Below, piece by piece: positions 1 to 8,229 of a stretch of 39,172 nucleotides of DNA; positions within the stretch are counted from its first letter, which is position 1, and each line of letters opens with the position of its first letter. The translations under genes were made by a program, and so were the position numbers. Origin of the DNA: SD8 sp035528475 (GTDB lineage: Archaea; Halobacteriota; Methanomicrobia; Methanomicrobiales; Methanospirillaceae); NCBI GenBank assembly GCA_035528475.1, contig DATKYO010000120.1:1-39172 (forward strand), read 5' to 3'. The notes under the pieces are model-generated. The model was not told the DNA's origin and searched no databases. It was given only the letters and a program-made list of their open reading frames with translations.

Positions 1-160
1 CAACCACTGCTCCAACGACATCTCCAACAACCACAGTGCCCACCACGTCTCCGACAACCACTGCTCCAACGACATCCCCGACGACCACCATTCCTACAAC
101 CACAGCGACGCCTACCCCGACACCCACCACCATTCCCGAGCTGCCGCACAGTTTCTATGG
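1..160 (+). repeat. Thr/Pro-coding tandem repeat
   Basis: The segment CAACCACTGCTCCAACGACA at position 1 recurs at position 55, giving a 54-nt (18-codon) period, with a shorter 27-nt sub-period visible as PTTSPTTT units. It is in frame inside the surface-protein gene and continues out of the window to the left. Such tracts vary in copy number between strains and are prone to misassembly. Confidence 0.8.
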
Positions 161-1481
161 GACTGTGATGCTTGCAGGTGATGTCCCGGCTCCTGCCGGC
201 ACCTCTATTAAGGCCAGGGCAGATGACGACAGCTGGCCCACTGACACAAATCCCATATCTGTCAGCACCCCTGGCATATATGGCGGGGCAGGGACCCATG
301 ACCTGAAGCTTGAGGTTACGGGCTGGATGGAGAACAACGCCTCTATCGAATTCTACGTGGGCGGCATCCGGGCAGAGGTCTATGATGTGAATGCCAGCAG
401 CGGGTGGCTCGATTCCTACCCGTTCAAGGCCGGAGCGAGCACCGAACTGAACCTGCGGACCAATATGACTATCCCGGCAGTTGACTTCGCAGCCAGCTCG
501 ACCACGGGATATGAACCCCTCTGGGTCCAGTTCTTTGACACAACTGAGGGGTACCCGACATCCTGGCACTGGGAATTCGGTGACGGGGATACGTCTAATC
601 TACAGAATCCGTCACATCGCTATTTCAACGGGATATATAACGTCAACCTGACAGCAACCAATGCAGCGGGGTCAGGTACACTTACCAAGGTGAATTATAT
701 CACCGTCTCCCGTAGCAGCAGTGGTGGCGGCGGCGGTGGCGGCGGCGGTGGCGGCGGCTTCTATGCGCCTGCAGTCGCCACAACGAGTCCGACGGCTACT
801 CCTACTCCCACCCGGACAGGATCGGTGTCCGGAACCACACTACCGCTGGACTCTTCCCTGGCACTCTCACAGTCGGTAGTCATTGTCGCAGAGGATAACA
901 TGGGGTCAGTCTCAATGCCGTCTGGCATGAGGCCTTCAGACTCTTCTGGCGAGCCGCTGCTCTCGGTCTCCATTCACAGGATTTCAGATTCAAGCCTCCC
1001 GCCCGTTCCCCAGGGAGCTGGGTATTCATATGCAGGCTTTGCGTATGATATCACTCCTGATGGTGCCACCTTTGATCCCTTCTTTACTTTCAGCCTGAAT
1101 ATTCCTGAAAACGAATGGACAGTGCTTCAGGGGCGGGAATTGTCCATCAAGTGGTATAACCCCTCGACAGGAGCATGGGAAGACATCCCCACCACCGTGA
1201 ATGAAGGGACGCGAACCATAAGTGCAAAGGTCACCCACACCAGTATCTTTGCCCTATTTACCGTCTCCCCGCCCCCTACCACATCAACCCAGACTCAGGT
1301 TACGGAGACCCCAACGACAGCCACACCAGGTACCGGTCTTTCAATGGATCTTATCATCCGCATCGCAATAATGGTAATAATCGTTATTGCCGTTGTGTTC
1401 GTGGCCCTGTATTTCTTCCGCCGGAAAAAACCGCCGGTTGAAGATGAACCGCCGGACTGGGAAATAAAGGGTCTGCAATAA
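1..1481 (+). CDS. PKD-domain cell-surface protein, 5'-truncated by window edge
   Basis: The reading frame is open from position 3, so the true start lies left of the window. The visible N-terminal part is a Thr/Pro/Ser linker built from PTTSPTTT-like units; a 54-nt DNA period repeats from position 1 to 55. A PKD domain follows at about 485-708, with the hallmark WEFGDGD motif near 570-591. Next come a run of 12 glycines (about 722-759), a second Thr/Pro linker, a beta-rich domain (about 850-1265) and a C-terminal membrane helix (from about 1344) ending in the basic stop-transfer RRKK. This architecture fits an archaeal envelope protein held by its C-terminal helix with its domains outside the cell; linkers of this kind are often glycosylated. 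Its ligand or role cannot be told. A T-rich tract follows the stop. Confidence 0.85.
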   Translation, partial: TTAPTTSPTTTVPTTSPTTTAPTTSPTTTIPTTTATPTPTPTTIPELPHSFYGTVMLAGDVPAPAGTSIKARADDDSWPTDTNPISVSTPGIYGGAGTHDLKLEVTGWMENNASIEFYVGGIRAEVYDVNASSGWLDSYPFKAGASTELNLRTNMTIPAVDFAASSTTGYEPLWVQFFDTTEGYPTSWHWEFGDGDTSNLQNPSHRYFNGIYNVNLTATNAAGSGTLTKVNYITVSRSSSGGGGGGGGGGGGFYAPAVATTSPTATPTPTRTGSVSGTTLPLDSSLALSQSVVIVAEDNMGSVSMPSGMRPSDSSGEPLLSVSIHRISDSSLPPVPQGAGYSYAGFAYDITPDGATFDPFFTFSLNIPENEWTVLQGRELSIKWYNPSTGAWEDIPTTVNEGTRTISAKVTHTSIFALFTVSPPPTTSTQTQVTETPTTATPGTGLSMDLIIRIAIMVIIVIAVVFVALYFFRRKKPPVEDEPPDWEIKGLQ

Positions 1482-1487
1482 TTTCAG

Positions 1488-1502
1488 TTCCTCTTTTTTT
1501 CG
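1488..1502 (+). terminator. T-rich tract after the surface-protein gene
   Basis: A pyrimidine run with eight consecutive T (CCTCTTTTTTTT) begins 7 nt after the stop codon. Archaeal RNA polymerase terminates at such T tracts, helped by aCPSF1, which is itself encoded in this window. There is no hairpin. Confidence 0.45.
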
Positions 1503-1610
1503 GAAGACGATAGATTAATGTATTTTTGCGCATTAGGACGACTATTCAAGCATGATCTTTGCAGACCTGCGATAGAAACGAAAAATCAGGGTTCTGCTCG
1601 GGAGAGAGGT

Positions 1611-2129
1611 ATGATATCATATTTGAGTCTTGCACAATGGGTCCCGTATGTGGCAGGGGCAGGGATTGGCCTGCTGATCTGCCTTGCATTTATTCTTTCT
1701 GACCGGCCAATCGGATGTTCGACTGCGTATGTGATGGCCGGTGGCCTGATAGAGAGGGCCTTGAGAGGAGATCGGGTGAACAAAATGGAATATTACAGGA
1801 AATTTGTTCCGGCGGTGGGCTGGCAGTTTATGATCGTGCCCGGCATTGTCATCGGTGCGTTTATTTCTTCTTATCTTACCGGGACATTTTCATTCGACCT
1901 TGTCCCTCCTCTCTGGGCAGACACATTTGGTGAGACGCCCCTCTTTCGTATCCTGGTGGCCCTTGCGGGAGGAACTCTGCTTGGCATCGGCTCAAGGTGG
2001 GCAGGCGGGTGTACCAGCGGGCACGGGCTCAGCGGCTCACTCCAGCTCTCGCTAGGAAGTATCATCTCTGCCATCTGTTTCTTTGCAGGGGGAATTGTAA
2101 CCGCGATGCTTCTTTTCCATGGTGTGTAG
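1611..2129 (+). CDS. YeeE/YedE-family membrane protein, first half
   Basis: A 172-residue multi-helix membrane protein. It carries the two family signatures: a GCS motif with Cys36 after the first helix, and GGCTSGHG with Cys134. In the YeeE/YedE (Sulf_transp) family these conserved cysteines line the pore; the studied member YeeE imports thiosulfate, so sulfur-compound transport is the likely role, though the substrate here is unknown. I chose the ATG at 1611 because GGAG lies 6 nt upstream and the protein then begins directly with the first helix; an in-frame start at 1518 would add a non-hydrophobic extension. It is followed 16 nt later by a second half-size homologue, and the two probably act as a pair. 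Confidence 0.85.
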   Translation: MISYLSLAQWVPYVAGAGIGLLICLAFILSDRPIGCSTAYVMAGGLIERALRGDRVNKMEYYRKFVPAVGWQFMIVPGIVIGAFISSYLTGTFSFDLVPPLWADTFGETPLFRILVALAGGTLLGIGSRWAGGCTSGHGLSGSLQLSLGSIISAICFFAGGIVTAMLLFHGV

Positions 2130-2145
2130 GAAGTGGGGTGGCGAT

Positions 2146-2706
2146 ATGGAACTTGCATTAATTCATAAAAATGAGGGAGGGCAGGCTTTTCTTGGCCTTA
2201 TTTTTGGAATTATATTCGGATTCCTGCTTCAAATAGGAGGAGTGACCAGATATGATGTAATAATGGGTCAGCTCCTCCTCACCGATTTTACCGTGGCAAA
2301 GGTGATGCTATCCGCGGTGGCCGTAGGGATGGCAGGATTTCATCTCCTGAAACGATACGGACTTGCAAGACCGCATATCAAAGATGCAAGTCTCGGTGCG
2401 AATCTTGTAGGAGGATTGATCTTCGGAGTCGGATTCGCCCTGCTTGGCTATTGTCCGGGCACGGTGGCAGGAGCAGTAGGACAAGGATCCCTGGATGCGC
2501 TTATCGGAGGCGTGACCGGTCTGTTAATCGGTGCCGCGATATTTGCCCGGGCATACCCGTCGCTCTCGGGAAGTATCCTCAACAAGGGTGAATTTCAACA
2601 TAAAACACTCACGGAACTTCTTCATGTAAAAGAATGGACAATGGTTGTATTGATGGAGATTTTTATCTTCGCCGTATTGGCGGCACTCTTCGTTGCCGGC
2701 CTGTAA
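2146..2706 (+). CDS. YeeE/YedE-family membrane protein, second half
   Basis: A 186-residue membrane protein related to the preceding gene. It has several hydrophobic helices and a GYCPGT motif with Cys103, the usual cysteine position of the C-terminal half of YeeE/YedE proteins. Full-length family members hold both halves in one chain, whereas here they are two genes separated by 16 nt, an arrangement also known in bacteria (DUF6691-type partner). The ATG at 2146 is preferred because it matches the family start and has GGGGTGG upstream; an in-frame start at 2119 would overlap the previous gene. It converges on the ABCE1 gene with only 13 nt between the stops. Confidence 0.82.
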   Translation: MELALIHKNEGGQAFLGLIFGIIFGFLLQIGGVTRYDVIMGQLLLTDFTVAKVMLSAVAVGMAGFHLLKRYGLARPHIKDASLGANLVGGLIFGVGFALLGYCPGTVAGAVGQGSLDALIGGVTGLLIGAAIFARAYPSLSGSILNKGEFQHKTLTELLHVKEWTMVVLMEIFIFAVLAALFVAGL

Positions 2707-2719
2707 CTTTCTTATGCAA

Positions 2720-4498
2720 TTACTCCCCGGCTTCCCTGCCCGTATAATAATAATATTCACCACTGGATTTCTGTTCCCGATCAAGGTAGGAATCAGGCTT
2801 GTTAATCCTGGGCCGGCCGGTCTGGTCCCTCCTGAATGTGACTCCCAGACTGGAAAGGAACCTGTTCATTCCCTCCCGCATATTAAATGGGCCCGTGGCT
2901 CTCCCCTCAATGCCCGGCTGTCCGTCAAATACTAAAACCCGTTCGCTGATCATGTCGATTAAGTATATATCGTGGTCAATCACGAGAATGGCCGCATCTT
3001 TGCCGTCCACATGATGCCTGAACATACGGGTGATCTTGACCCTCTGTTCTACGTCGAGATGGGCGCTGGGTTCGTCAAGGATGTACAGGTCCGCAGGGCG
3101 GGAGAGGCAGGCAGCTATCGCCACACGCTGGAGTTCCCCGCCGCTCAGGGTGTCAATCGGAGATTGCAGGATTGGGGAGAGAGAAAGTGGCTCAATGATG
3201 TCGTGCTGGAACATCGAGGTCTGGAATGCCGTCGTGCAGCCCCGGAGATAGAATTCTACCGTATCCGAAGATGTCGCCTTGATGTACTGGGGTTTATATG
3301 ATATCCTGGCTTCCATTTCAGCCGGCCCACCATCCGGGATCTCTGCCGCTGCAAGCAGGCGTGCGAATGTAGTCTTTCCTATCCCGTTGGCCCCGACAAC
3401 CCCGAGAACCTCTCCGGCCCTGACTTGGCCAGCGCTGACTTCCAGCCTGAATTTATCATAGGTCTTTGTCATATCGGGGTATTCCAGCAAGGTCGCCTTT
3501 TCTGCACCCTCATCATGAGCCCTCTTCTCAAACACAACCTGGTAATCCCTGAAACGAACATTTTCTTCGGGGAGATACCCTTCGAGATACTGGTTGATCC
3601 CAATCCTCACCCCTTTTGGTTGAGTGATCACACCGAAGACCGCAGGCTTTCCATAAGCGATGTGAACCGTATCTGCCAGCATATCGAGAATAGCAAGGTC
3701 ATGTTCCACAATTACGATGGGCCTCGATACCGCAAGGTCACGGATAAGCCTTGCTGCGGCCATTCGCTGGTATATATCGAGAAAAGGCGTTATTTCATCC
3801 AAAAAATAAAAATCTGCATTTCTGGCCAGGCAGCCAACGATCGCGACTCTCTGCAGTTCTCCTCCTGAAAGCGTGGAAATGTCGTTATTGAGGATTGGAT
3901 CAAGGTTCATTGCCTTGACAAGTTCCGCAAGATTCCCGCGCTCTTCTGTCTTTTCCAGCAGATCAGCCGGTGTCCCGGTAAAAATCCTTGGTATGTAATC
4001 GATATACTGGGGCTTAATGGCCACTTTCAGCTTTTTCTGCGAAATAGTAAGTAAATATTCGAATAGTTCGGTCCCGGCGTATTTTTTTAGGATTTCTTCC
4101 CATCCCGATTCCTTTTCGGATTCACCAAGGTTTGGCTTGAGCTGGCCTGATAAAATGTTCACTGCAGTACTCTTCCCGATACCGTTTGCCCCAAGGATTC
4201 CTGTGACTTTTCCCTCAACAGGGATAGGAAGGCCATACAGGGCAAACCCGTTTACTCCGTAGCGATGGGTTGGATGCTCAAGCTCCTGGGGGAGGGTGAC
4301 AATATCTATCGCTTCAAAGGGACATTTTTTAATGCATATCCCGCAGCCGACACAGAGTTCTTCTGAAATAACGGCTTTGCCGTCCTCCCCGAGGATAACT
4401 GTTTCATCACCCGTGCGGACCCGGGGGCAGTATATAATGCACTCGGTACCGCATTTCTTTGAATGACAGCGGTCCTTATGAACAACGGCGATACGCAT
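2720..4498 (-). CDS. ABCE1 (RNase L inhibitor homologue), ribosome-recycling ATPase
   Basis: A 592-residue protein, the usual length of archaeal ABCE1. Residues 1-70 form the iron-sulfur domain, with an N-terminal cysteine set (CHSKKCGTEC...C) and a ferredoxin-like CVGCGICIKKC cluster. Two ABC domains follow, with Walker A sequences GANGIGKST near residue 105 and GANGIGKTT near residue 375, each with an LSGGELQRVAI signature. In archaea ABCE1 splits 70S ribosomes after termination or rescue, acting with aRF1 or pelota. The ATG at 4498 has GAGGAG just upstream. The 119-residue membrane protein gene ends 6 nt before this start, so the two are probably co-transcribed. The pelota gene lies in the divergent operon next door. 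Confidence 0.97.
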   Translation of the reverse strand: MRIAVVHKDRCHSKKCGTECIIYCPRVRTGDETVILGEDGKAVISEELCVGCGICIKKCPFEAIDIVTLPQELEHPTHRYGVNGFALYGLPIPVEGKVTGILGANGIGKSTAVNILSGQLKPNLGESEKESGWEEILKKYAGTELFEYLLTISQKKLKVAIKPQYIDYIPRIFTGTPADLLEKTEERGNLAELVKAMNLDPILNNDISTLSGGELQRVAIVGCLARNADFYFLDEITPFLDIYQRMAAARLIRDLAVSRPIVIVEHDLAILDMLADTVHIAYGKPAVFGVITQPKGVRIGINQYLEGYLPEENVRFRDYQVVFEKRAHDEGAEKATLLEYPDMTKTYDKFRLEVSAGQVRAGEVLGVVGANGIGKTTFARLLAAAEIPDGGPAEMEARISYKPQYIKATSSDTVEFYLRGCTTAFQTSMFQHDIIEPLSLSPILQSPIDTLSGGELQRVAIAACLSRPADLYILDEPSAHLDVEQRVKITRMFRHHVDGKDAAILVIDHDIYLIDMISERVLVFDGQPGIEGRATGPFNMREGMNRFLSSLGVTFRRDQTGRPRINKPDSYLDREQKSSGEYYYYTGREAGE

Positions 4499-4504
4499 GG
4501 CTCC

Positions 4505-4864
4505 TCACTGGGCCGAGCTCGTAAGGAAAATGGTCCAGACAATAAACCAGAAAGCAAAGACCATGAAACCCTGAAAAAGCCAGTCTTTTTTTCCCATCTT
4601 CGAGGGGTCCAGCTTCAGCAGCATGAATATATGCTTCTGGACAACAACCGCGGCCAGCATAATCATCAGGGCAAGCAGTGTATAGCTCTGAAAACCCAGA
4701 ATATTTGAAGTATCCACTACAAGATAGGAGATAATCCCGGCAACAACACCCAGCAGGCAGGCAATAACCGTTCTTTTTATTCGTATGATATGTTCATGCC
4801 TCTTCTCCTCAGGAGTAAGTTTCCTAGGGAGATCCTGCTTCTCCTCACGCGTCTCGGCACTCAT
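4505..4864 (-). CDS. small three-helix membrane protein, EMC6-like
   Basis: About 119 residues: a charged N-terminal segment of about 30 residues, then three predicted membrane helices, the last ending in FWFIVWTIFLTSSAQ. Size, topology and the motif KKDWLFQGFMVFAFWFIVW resemble the archaeal EMC6-like family. EMC6 is a subunit of the eukaryotic ER membrane protein complex, which inserts membrane proteins. The family assignment is from memory of the pattern and is moderate. The ATG at 4864 is favoured by GGTG a few bases upstream; an in-frame ATG at 4903 has no ribosome-binding site and would leave only 18 nt to the divergent gene. It precedes ABCE1 by 6 nt, so a translation-linked role is plausible. 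Confidence 0.6.
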   Translation of the reverse strand: MSAETREEKQDLPRKLTPEEKRHEHIIRIKRTVIACLLGVVAGIISYLVVDTSNILGFQSYTLLALMIMLAAVVVQKHIFMLLKLDPSKMGKKDWLFQGFMVFAFWFIVWTIFLTSSAQ

Positions 4865-4921
4865 CTTGACACCAGTAGTCCTATTTTTTAGTCCTGAACC
4901 CATATGTAATTTGGTATAGGT

Positions 4922-6823
4922 ATGGCAACGACACAGGGAATGAGCGGTGTAGATATCAGGGCTGCCGTCACAGAATGGAGAGGGTGTATCCCACTATGGG
5001 TCGATAAAGTGTACCAGTTCACCCCGAAGGGTGTGGTATTCAGACTCAATGGAGAGGAGCATGCCCGGTATCATTTACTGATTGAGGCTGGAAAACGCGC
5101 CCATTTCAGTTCCAGACTTCCATCCCCGCCAAAAATGCCCCCCTCTTTTGCCATGCTGCTTCGAAAATATCTTTCAGGGGGCAAAGTACTTGATATCAGG
5201 CAGGCCGGAATACAACGAATAGTCACCATTGATATCGGAAAAAGAGACCTGACCTATCACCTGATCCTGGAACTCTTTGATGACGGGAATATTGTCCTCT
5301 GCGATGAGAATTTTACCATAATAAAGCCGCTTATTCACCACAGGTTCAAGGATCGTGAGGTGGTTCCGGGGGTTGTCTACGTGTATCCTCAGGGTGATCC
5401 CACTACATGGAGCAGGGAGAAATTCGGGGAATTCCTGAAGCACGAGGAACGTGATATCGTTCGAACGCTGGCTGTTGGGACCATGCTGGGGGGAGTGTAT
5501 GCAGAATATGTGTGCCAAATGACAGGCACCGCAAAAGAGACACCTTCAGCTGACGTCGATGCGGGGATGATATACGATGCGCTTCAGGATCTCATCTCCC
5601 GGGCAGAATCGGGCATTTCCCCGGTTATTTCGGGTAATATGTGCCTGCCTTTCCCAATGGATGGTAATGAAGCACACACGGATTTTCCGGGTTTTAATAC
5701 AGCACTTGATTCATTTTATCCCCCCCTCTCAACAGCGAAACGGGAAGGGAAGAAAACCGGGCCAAAGTTATCCAGGAGGGAATATATCAAGAAGCAGCAG
5801 GAAGAGGCAATAAAAAAGTTTGAGAAGAAGATTGTCCATAATGAGAAAATTGTTGAAAAATTTTACGAAAATTACGGGCTGGTCCAGGAAATCATCACAA
5901 CACTTTCAGATGCCAGTAAAACGAGGTCCTGGCAGGAGATCCAGGATATTCTCCGGACTCAGAAATCCGGTTCTGCCCTGAAGATTAAGGCCATTCATCC
6001 TGCAGAATCTGCCGTCGATGTGGATCTCGGCGAAATAGTAACCCTGTATGTACAGGAAAGCCCCGATGCAAATGCCGGCAGGTATTATGATCAGATCAAG
6101 AAATTCAGAAAGAAAATAATAGGCGCACGAGTTGCAATGGAGAGAGCAGTCCCTGAAAAAAGCGAAAAGATACATCCGGTTCCAATAGTAAAAAAACGAT
6201 GGTTCCATCGATTTCGATGGTTTTACACCAGTGATGGAGTGCTTGTTCTCGGGGGAAGAGATGCATCACAAAATGAAGAACTGGTGAAAAAATACCTTGA
6301 AGGAGGTGATCGGTTCGTGCATGCCGATGTCCACGGGGCGAGTGTAATAATCGTCAAGGGAGAGACGCGGTGCATGGAAGAAGTGGCAATATTCGCCGCA
6401 TCATATTCAGGTGCCTGGCGTAGCGGCCATTTCAGTGCCGATGTGTACAGCGTTTCTCCGGATCAGGTGAGCAAAACGCCGGAATCAGGGGAATATGTCA
6501 GCAGGGGCTCATTTATTATCCGGGGTGAGCGCTCTTATCAGAGGGATGTGCCACTCGAAATTGCAATCGGCCTCATGCAAACGCCCCAAGTCGCAGTGAT
6601 AGGCGGTCCTCCATCATCGATTACCAGGCGGACAAAATATTCGGTTATAATAAAACCGGGTCGGTTCGAACCAAATGATATTGCAAAAAAAGTATTGCGT
6701 GTCCTTAAAGAAAAGATACCTGAAAAGGAATTGAAAGGATATAAGAAAATCCTGAATACGGAACAGGTTGCAGCATTCGTCCCGCCAGGGGGTTCTGACA
6801 TCGTGGGAGATTATGAAAGCTGA
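4922..6823 (+). CDS. Rqc2/NEMF/RqcH homologue (NFACT protein), ribosome quality control
   Basis: A 633-residue NFACT protein. The N-terminal NFACT-N domain starts at MSGVDIRAA and includes LLRKYLSGGKVLDIRQAG and HLILELFDDGNIVLCD. A lysine-rich coiled-coil segment lies around 285-330. The C-terminal NFACT-R (DUF814) domain runs from about 430 to 545, with FHRFRWFYTSDGVLVLGGRD and HADVHGAS. Family members bind the large ribosomal subunit with stalled peptidyl-tRNA and add alanine or CAT tails. Here the Asp-Arg pair of the NFACT-N active motif reads Gln98-Arg99 (GIQRIV), an unusual substitution. The start may be the ATG at 4922 or the one at 4940; the second matches the family N-terminus better. 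It overlaps pelota by 11 nt. Confidence 0.93.
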   Translation: MATTQGMSGVDIRAAVTEWRGCIPLWVDKVYQFTPKGVVFRLNGEEHARYHLLIEAGKRAHFSSRLPSPPKMPPSFAMLLRKYLSGGKVLDIRQAGIQRIVTIDIGKRDLTYHLILELFDDGNIVLCDENFTIIKPLIHHRFKDREVVPGVVYVYPQGDPTTWSREKFGEFLKHEERDIVRTLAVGTMLGGVYAEYVCQMTGTAKETPSADVDAGMIYDALQDLISRAESGISPVISGNMCLPFPMDGNEAHTDFPGFNTALDSFYPPLSTAKREGKKTGPKLSRREYIKKQQEEAIKKFEKKIVHNEKIVEKFYENYGLVQEIITTLSDASKTRSWQEIQDILRTQKSGSALKIKAIHPAESAVDVDLGEIVTLYVQESPDANAGRYYDQIKKFRKKIIGARVAMERAVPEKSEKIHPVPIVKKRWFHRFRWFYTSDGVLVLGGRDASQNEELVKKYLEGGDRFVHADVHGASVIIVKGETRCMEEVAIFAASYSGAWRSGHFSADVYSVSPDQVSKTPESGEYVSRGSFIIRGERSYQRDVPLEIAIGLMQTPQVAVIGGPPSSITRRTKYSVIIKPGRFEPNDIAKKVLRVLKEKIPEKELKGYKKILNTEQVAAFVPPGGSDIVGDYES

Positions 6824-7838
6824 ATTTTCCCATCTCCAGAGGTCTTTCGGGGAGGCAAAATTATTTCCCGAAAATATCGATGATCTCTGGCATCTCTCCC
6901 ACCTTATTGGGCCCGGAGATCTGGTGTATGCCAACACATTCAGGGCTCCTGAGTCTTCTGCAGATAAAATAAGACCTGAAAAACTGGAAAAAAGACTGGT
7001 CAGGCTAGGTATACGCGTTGAGAGAGTGGAGTTTTATAAATCTGCAATACGTCTGCGCATATACGGGGTCATTGAGCACGGAGTTGACACCGGGTCGTAT
7101 CATACTCTAAACCTGGAACCAGGTTATGTGATCTCGGTTCTGAAAGAGTGGAGATCAACCGATCTTGAGCGGATTGATCGGGCTGTGAAGGCATCAGTTC
7201 ATGAAGCCGTCCATATTATTGCTATTGAAGAAGGAGAGGCAGAACTCTACCGCCTGCGGCAGTATGGCCCGGAAGCAGTAGTGACCATCTCCATGGGGAG
7301 CGGGAAAGGGGCCGGCCTGGATTCGAGAAGTACTTTTTTTGAGAAAATATATGGCTACATTAAGGAGATCAACGGCCCCCTGATTATTGCCGGTCCGGGA
7401 TTTGTCAAGGAGGATTTTATGAGATTTGCCCGTTCAGTTGATCCTGAACTGACAGAAAGGGTTGTTCTGGCTGAGACCCGTCGAGTGGGTTCGGGAGCAG
7501 TACAGGATGTGATAGGACAGGGAATGATCGATCGCCTGCTCGAGGATCTTCAACTTGGACGGGAGGTAAGGCTTATGGAGAATCTCCTAAAGAGAATAGC
7601 CTGCGAGTTGCCTGTGGCATATGGAAGGGCCGAAGTTGGCAAAGCCATCGAATATGGCGCATGCGAAGAACTGCTGGTCTCTGACACTCTCCTTCGTGAT
7701 CCTGATATTGTGGAAATGCTTAACCGGGCAGAGCAGACGAATGCGAAAATCGTGGTATTCTCAAGCAGCTTTGAACCGGGAACCAAACTTGATGCCCTTG
7801 GGGGTATCGCAGCTATTTTACGATACAATATATCATGA
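6813..7838 (+). CDS. pelA: pelota (aPelota), stalled-ribosome rescue factor
   Basis: A 341-residue protein with the family start MKAEFSHLQRSFGEAKLFPE and the three eRF1-like domains of pelota/Dom34. It has no GGQ peptide-release motif, as expected for pelota: it enters the empty A site with aEF1A and, with ABCE1, splits the stalled ribosome without hydrolysing peptidyl-tRNA. The ATG at 6813 is preceded by GGGAG with 4 nt spacing and gives the family N-terminus; an upstream in-frame start at 6768 would only add coding overlap. The start lies inside the last codons of the Rqc2 gene (11-nt overlap), which suggests coupled translation of two factors acting on the same stalled complexes. Confidence 0.95.
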   Translation: MKAEFSHLQRSFGEAKLFPENIDDLWHLSHLIGPGDLVYANTFRAPESSADKIRPEKLEKRLVRLGIRVERVEFYKSAIRLRIYGVIEHGVDTGSYHTLNLEPGYVISVLKEWRSTDLERIDRAVKASVHEAVHIIAIEEGEAELYRLRQYGPEAVVTISMGSGKGAGLDSRSTFFEKIYGYIKEINGPLIIAGPGFVKEDFMRFARSVDPELTERVVLAETRRVGSGAVQDVIGQGMIDRLLEDLQLGREVRLMENLLKRIACELPVAYGRAEVGKAIEYGACEELLVSDTLLRDPDIVEMLNRAEQTNAKIVVFSSSFEPGTKLDALGGIAAILRYNIS

Positions 7839-8229
7839 ACCCGGTGCGGCGGTTGAAATGGTTTTTTCAAAGTGAGTTGAATCCAAAATAGAGAGGAAAG
7901 AAAGGTGTGATGGGAGGAATCTTTTTCTTTCCCTCTCAATTGCATCAGCATCTCCTGATGGTACCATTGTCCGGGTATACCATTCAGGCAATCATTGTTC
8001 CGATAGAGCACCCCGATTTGCTGACAGAATGGCCCCTATTGCCTCAGGACTGCCGCATAGGATCTACAAGTCAGTGGGGATTCAATCCCGCCCTTTCGGG
8101 GCAGCAATGAATCCACACTGGCTATAATTGAATTTAGCAGGCATTTGGATATTTATTCCGGTGATGAAGATTCATCGCACTGATGAACGGTTATCAGGCA
8201 TATCAACTTCGTCCCGGAACAGGATACAC
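7839..8229. other. 391-nt intergenic region with small palindromes, no gene seen
   Basis: This gap separates two converging genes, pelota and the UbiA-type gene. T-rich stretches at about 7862-7867 and 7921-7930 could end the pelota transcript. Three compact inverted repeats are visible: GGGATT-C-AATCCC at 8077-8089, GCCC/GGGC directly after it at 8090-8102, and GATGAA/TTCATC at 8163-8176. I see no tRNA, no complete box C/D RNA and no convincing ORF. It may hold an unrecognised small RNA or be the remnant of one. Confidence 0.4.

Noticed and set aside
1..160. Repeats that could be mistaken for a CRISPR array
   Set aside because: They have no unique spacers, are in frame and encode Thr/Pro units of a surface protein.
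2720..4300. Several long plus-strand frames opposite ABCE1
   Set aside because: They are antisense shadows of an unmistakable gene with complete ABC motifs.
7907..8110. Open frame of 67 codons on the plus strand in the pelota/UbiA gap
   Set aside because: It has no family resemblance, no consistent ribosome-binding site, and crosses the palindromes. It was treated as chance.
8161..8190. Possible box C/D RNA (GTGATGA, CTGA, TGATGAA)
   Set aside because: No second box D is present at a usable distance, so a full guide RNA cannot be drawn.
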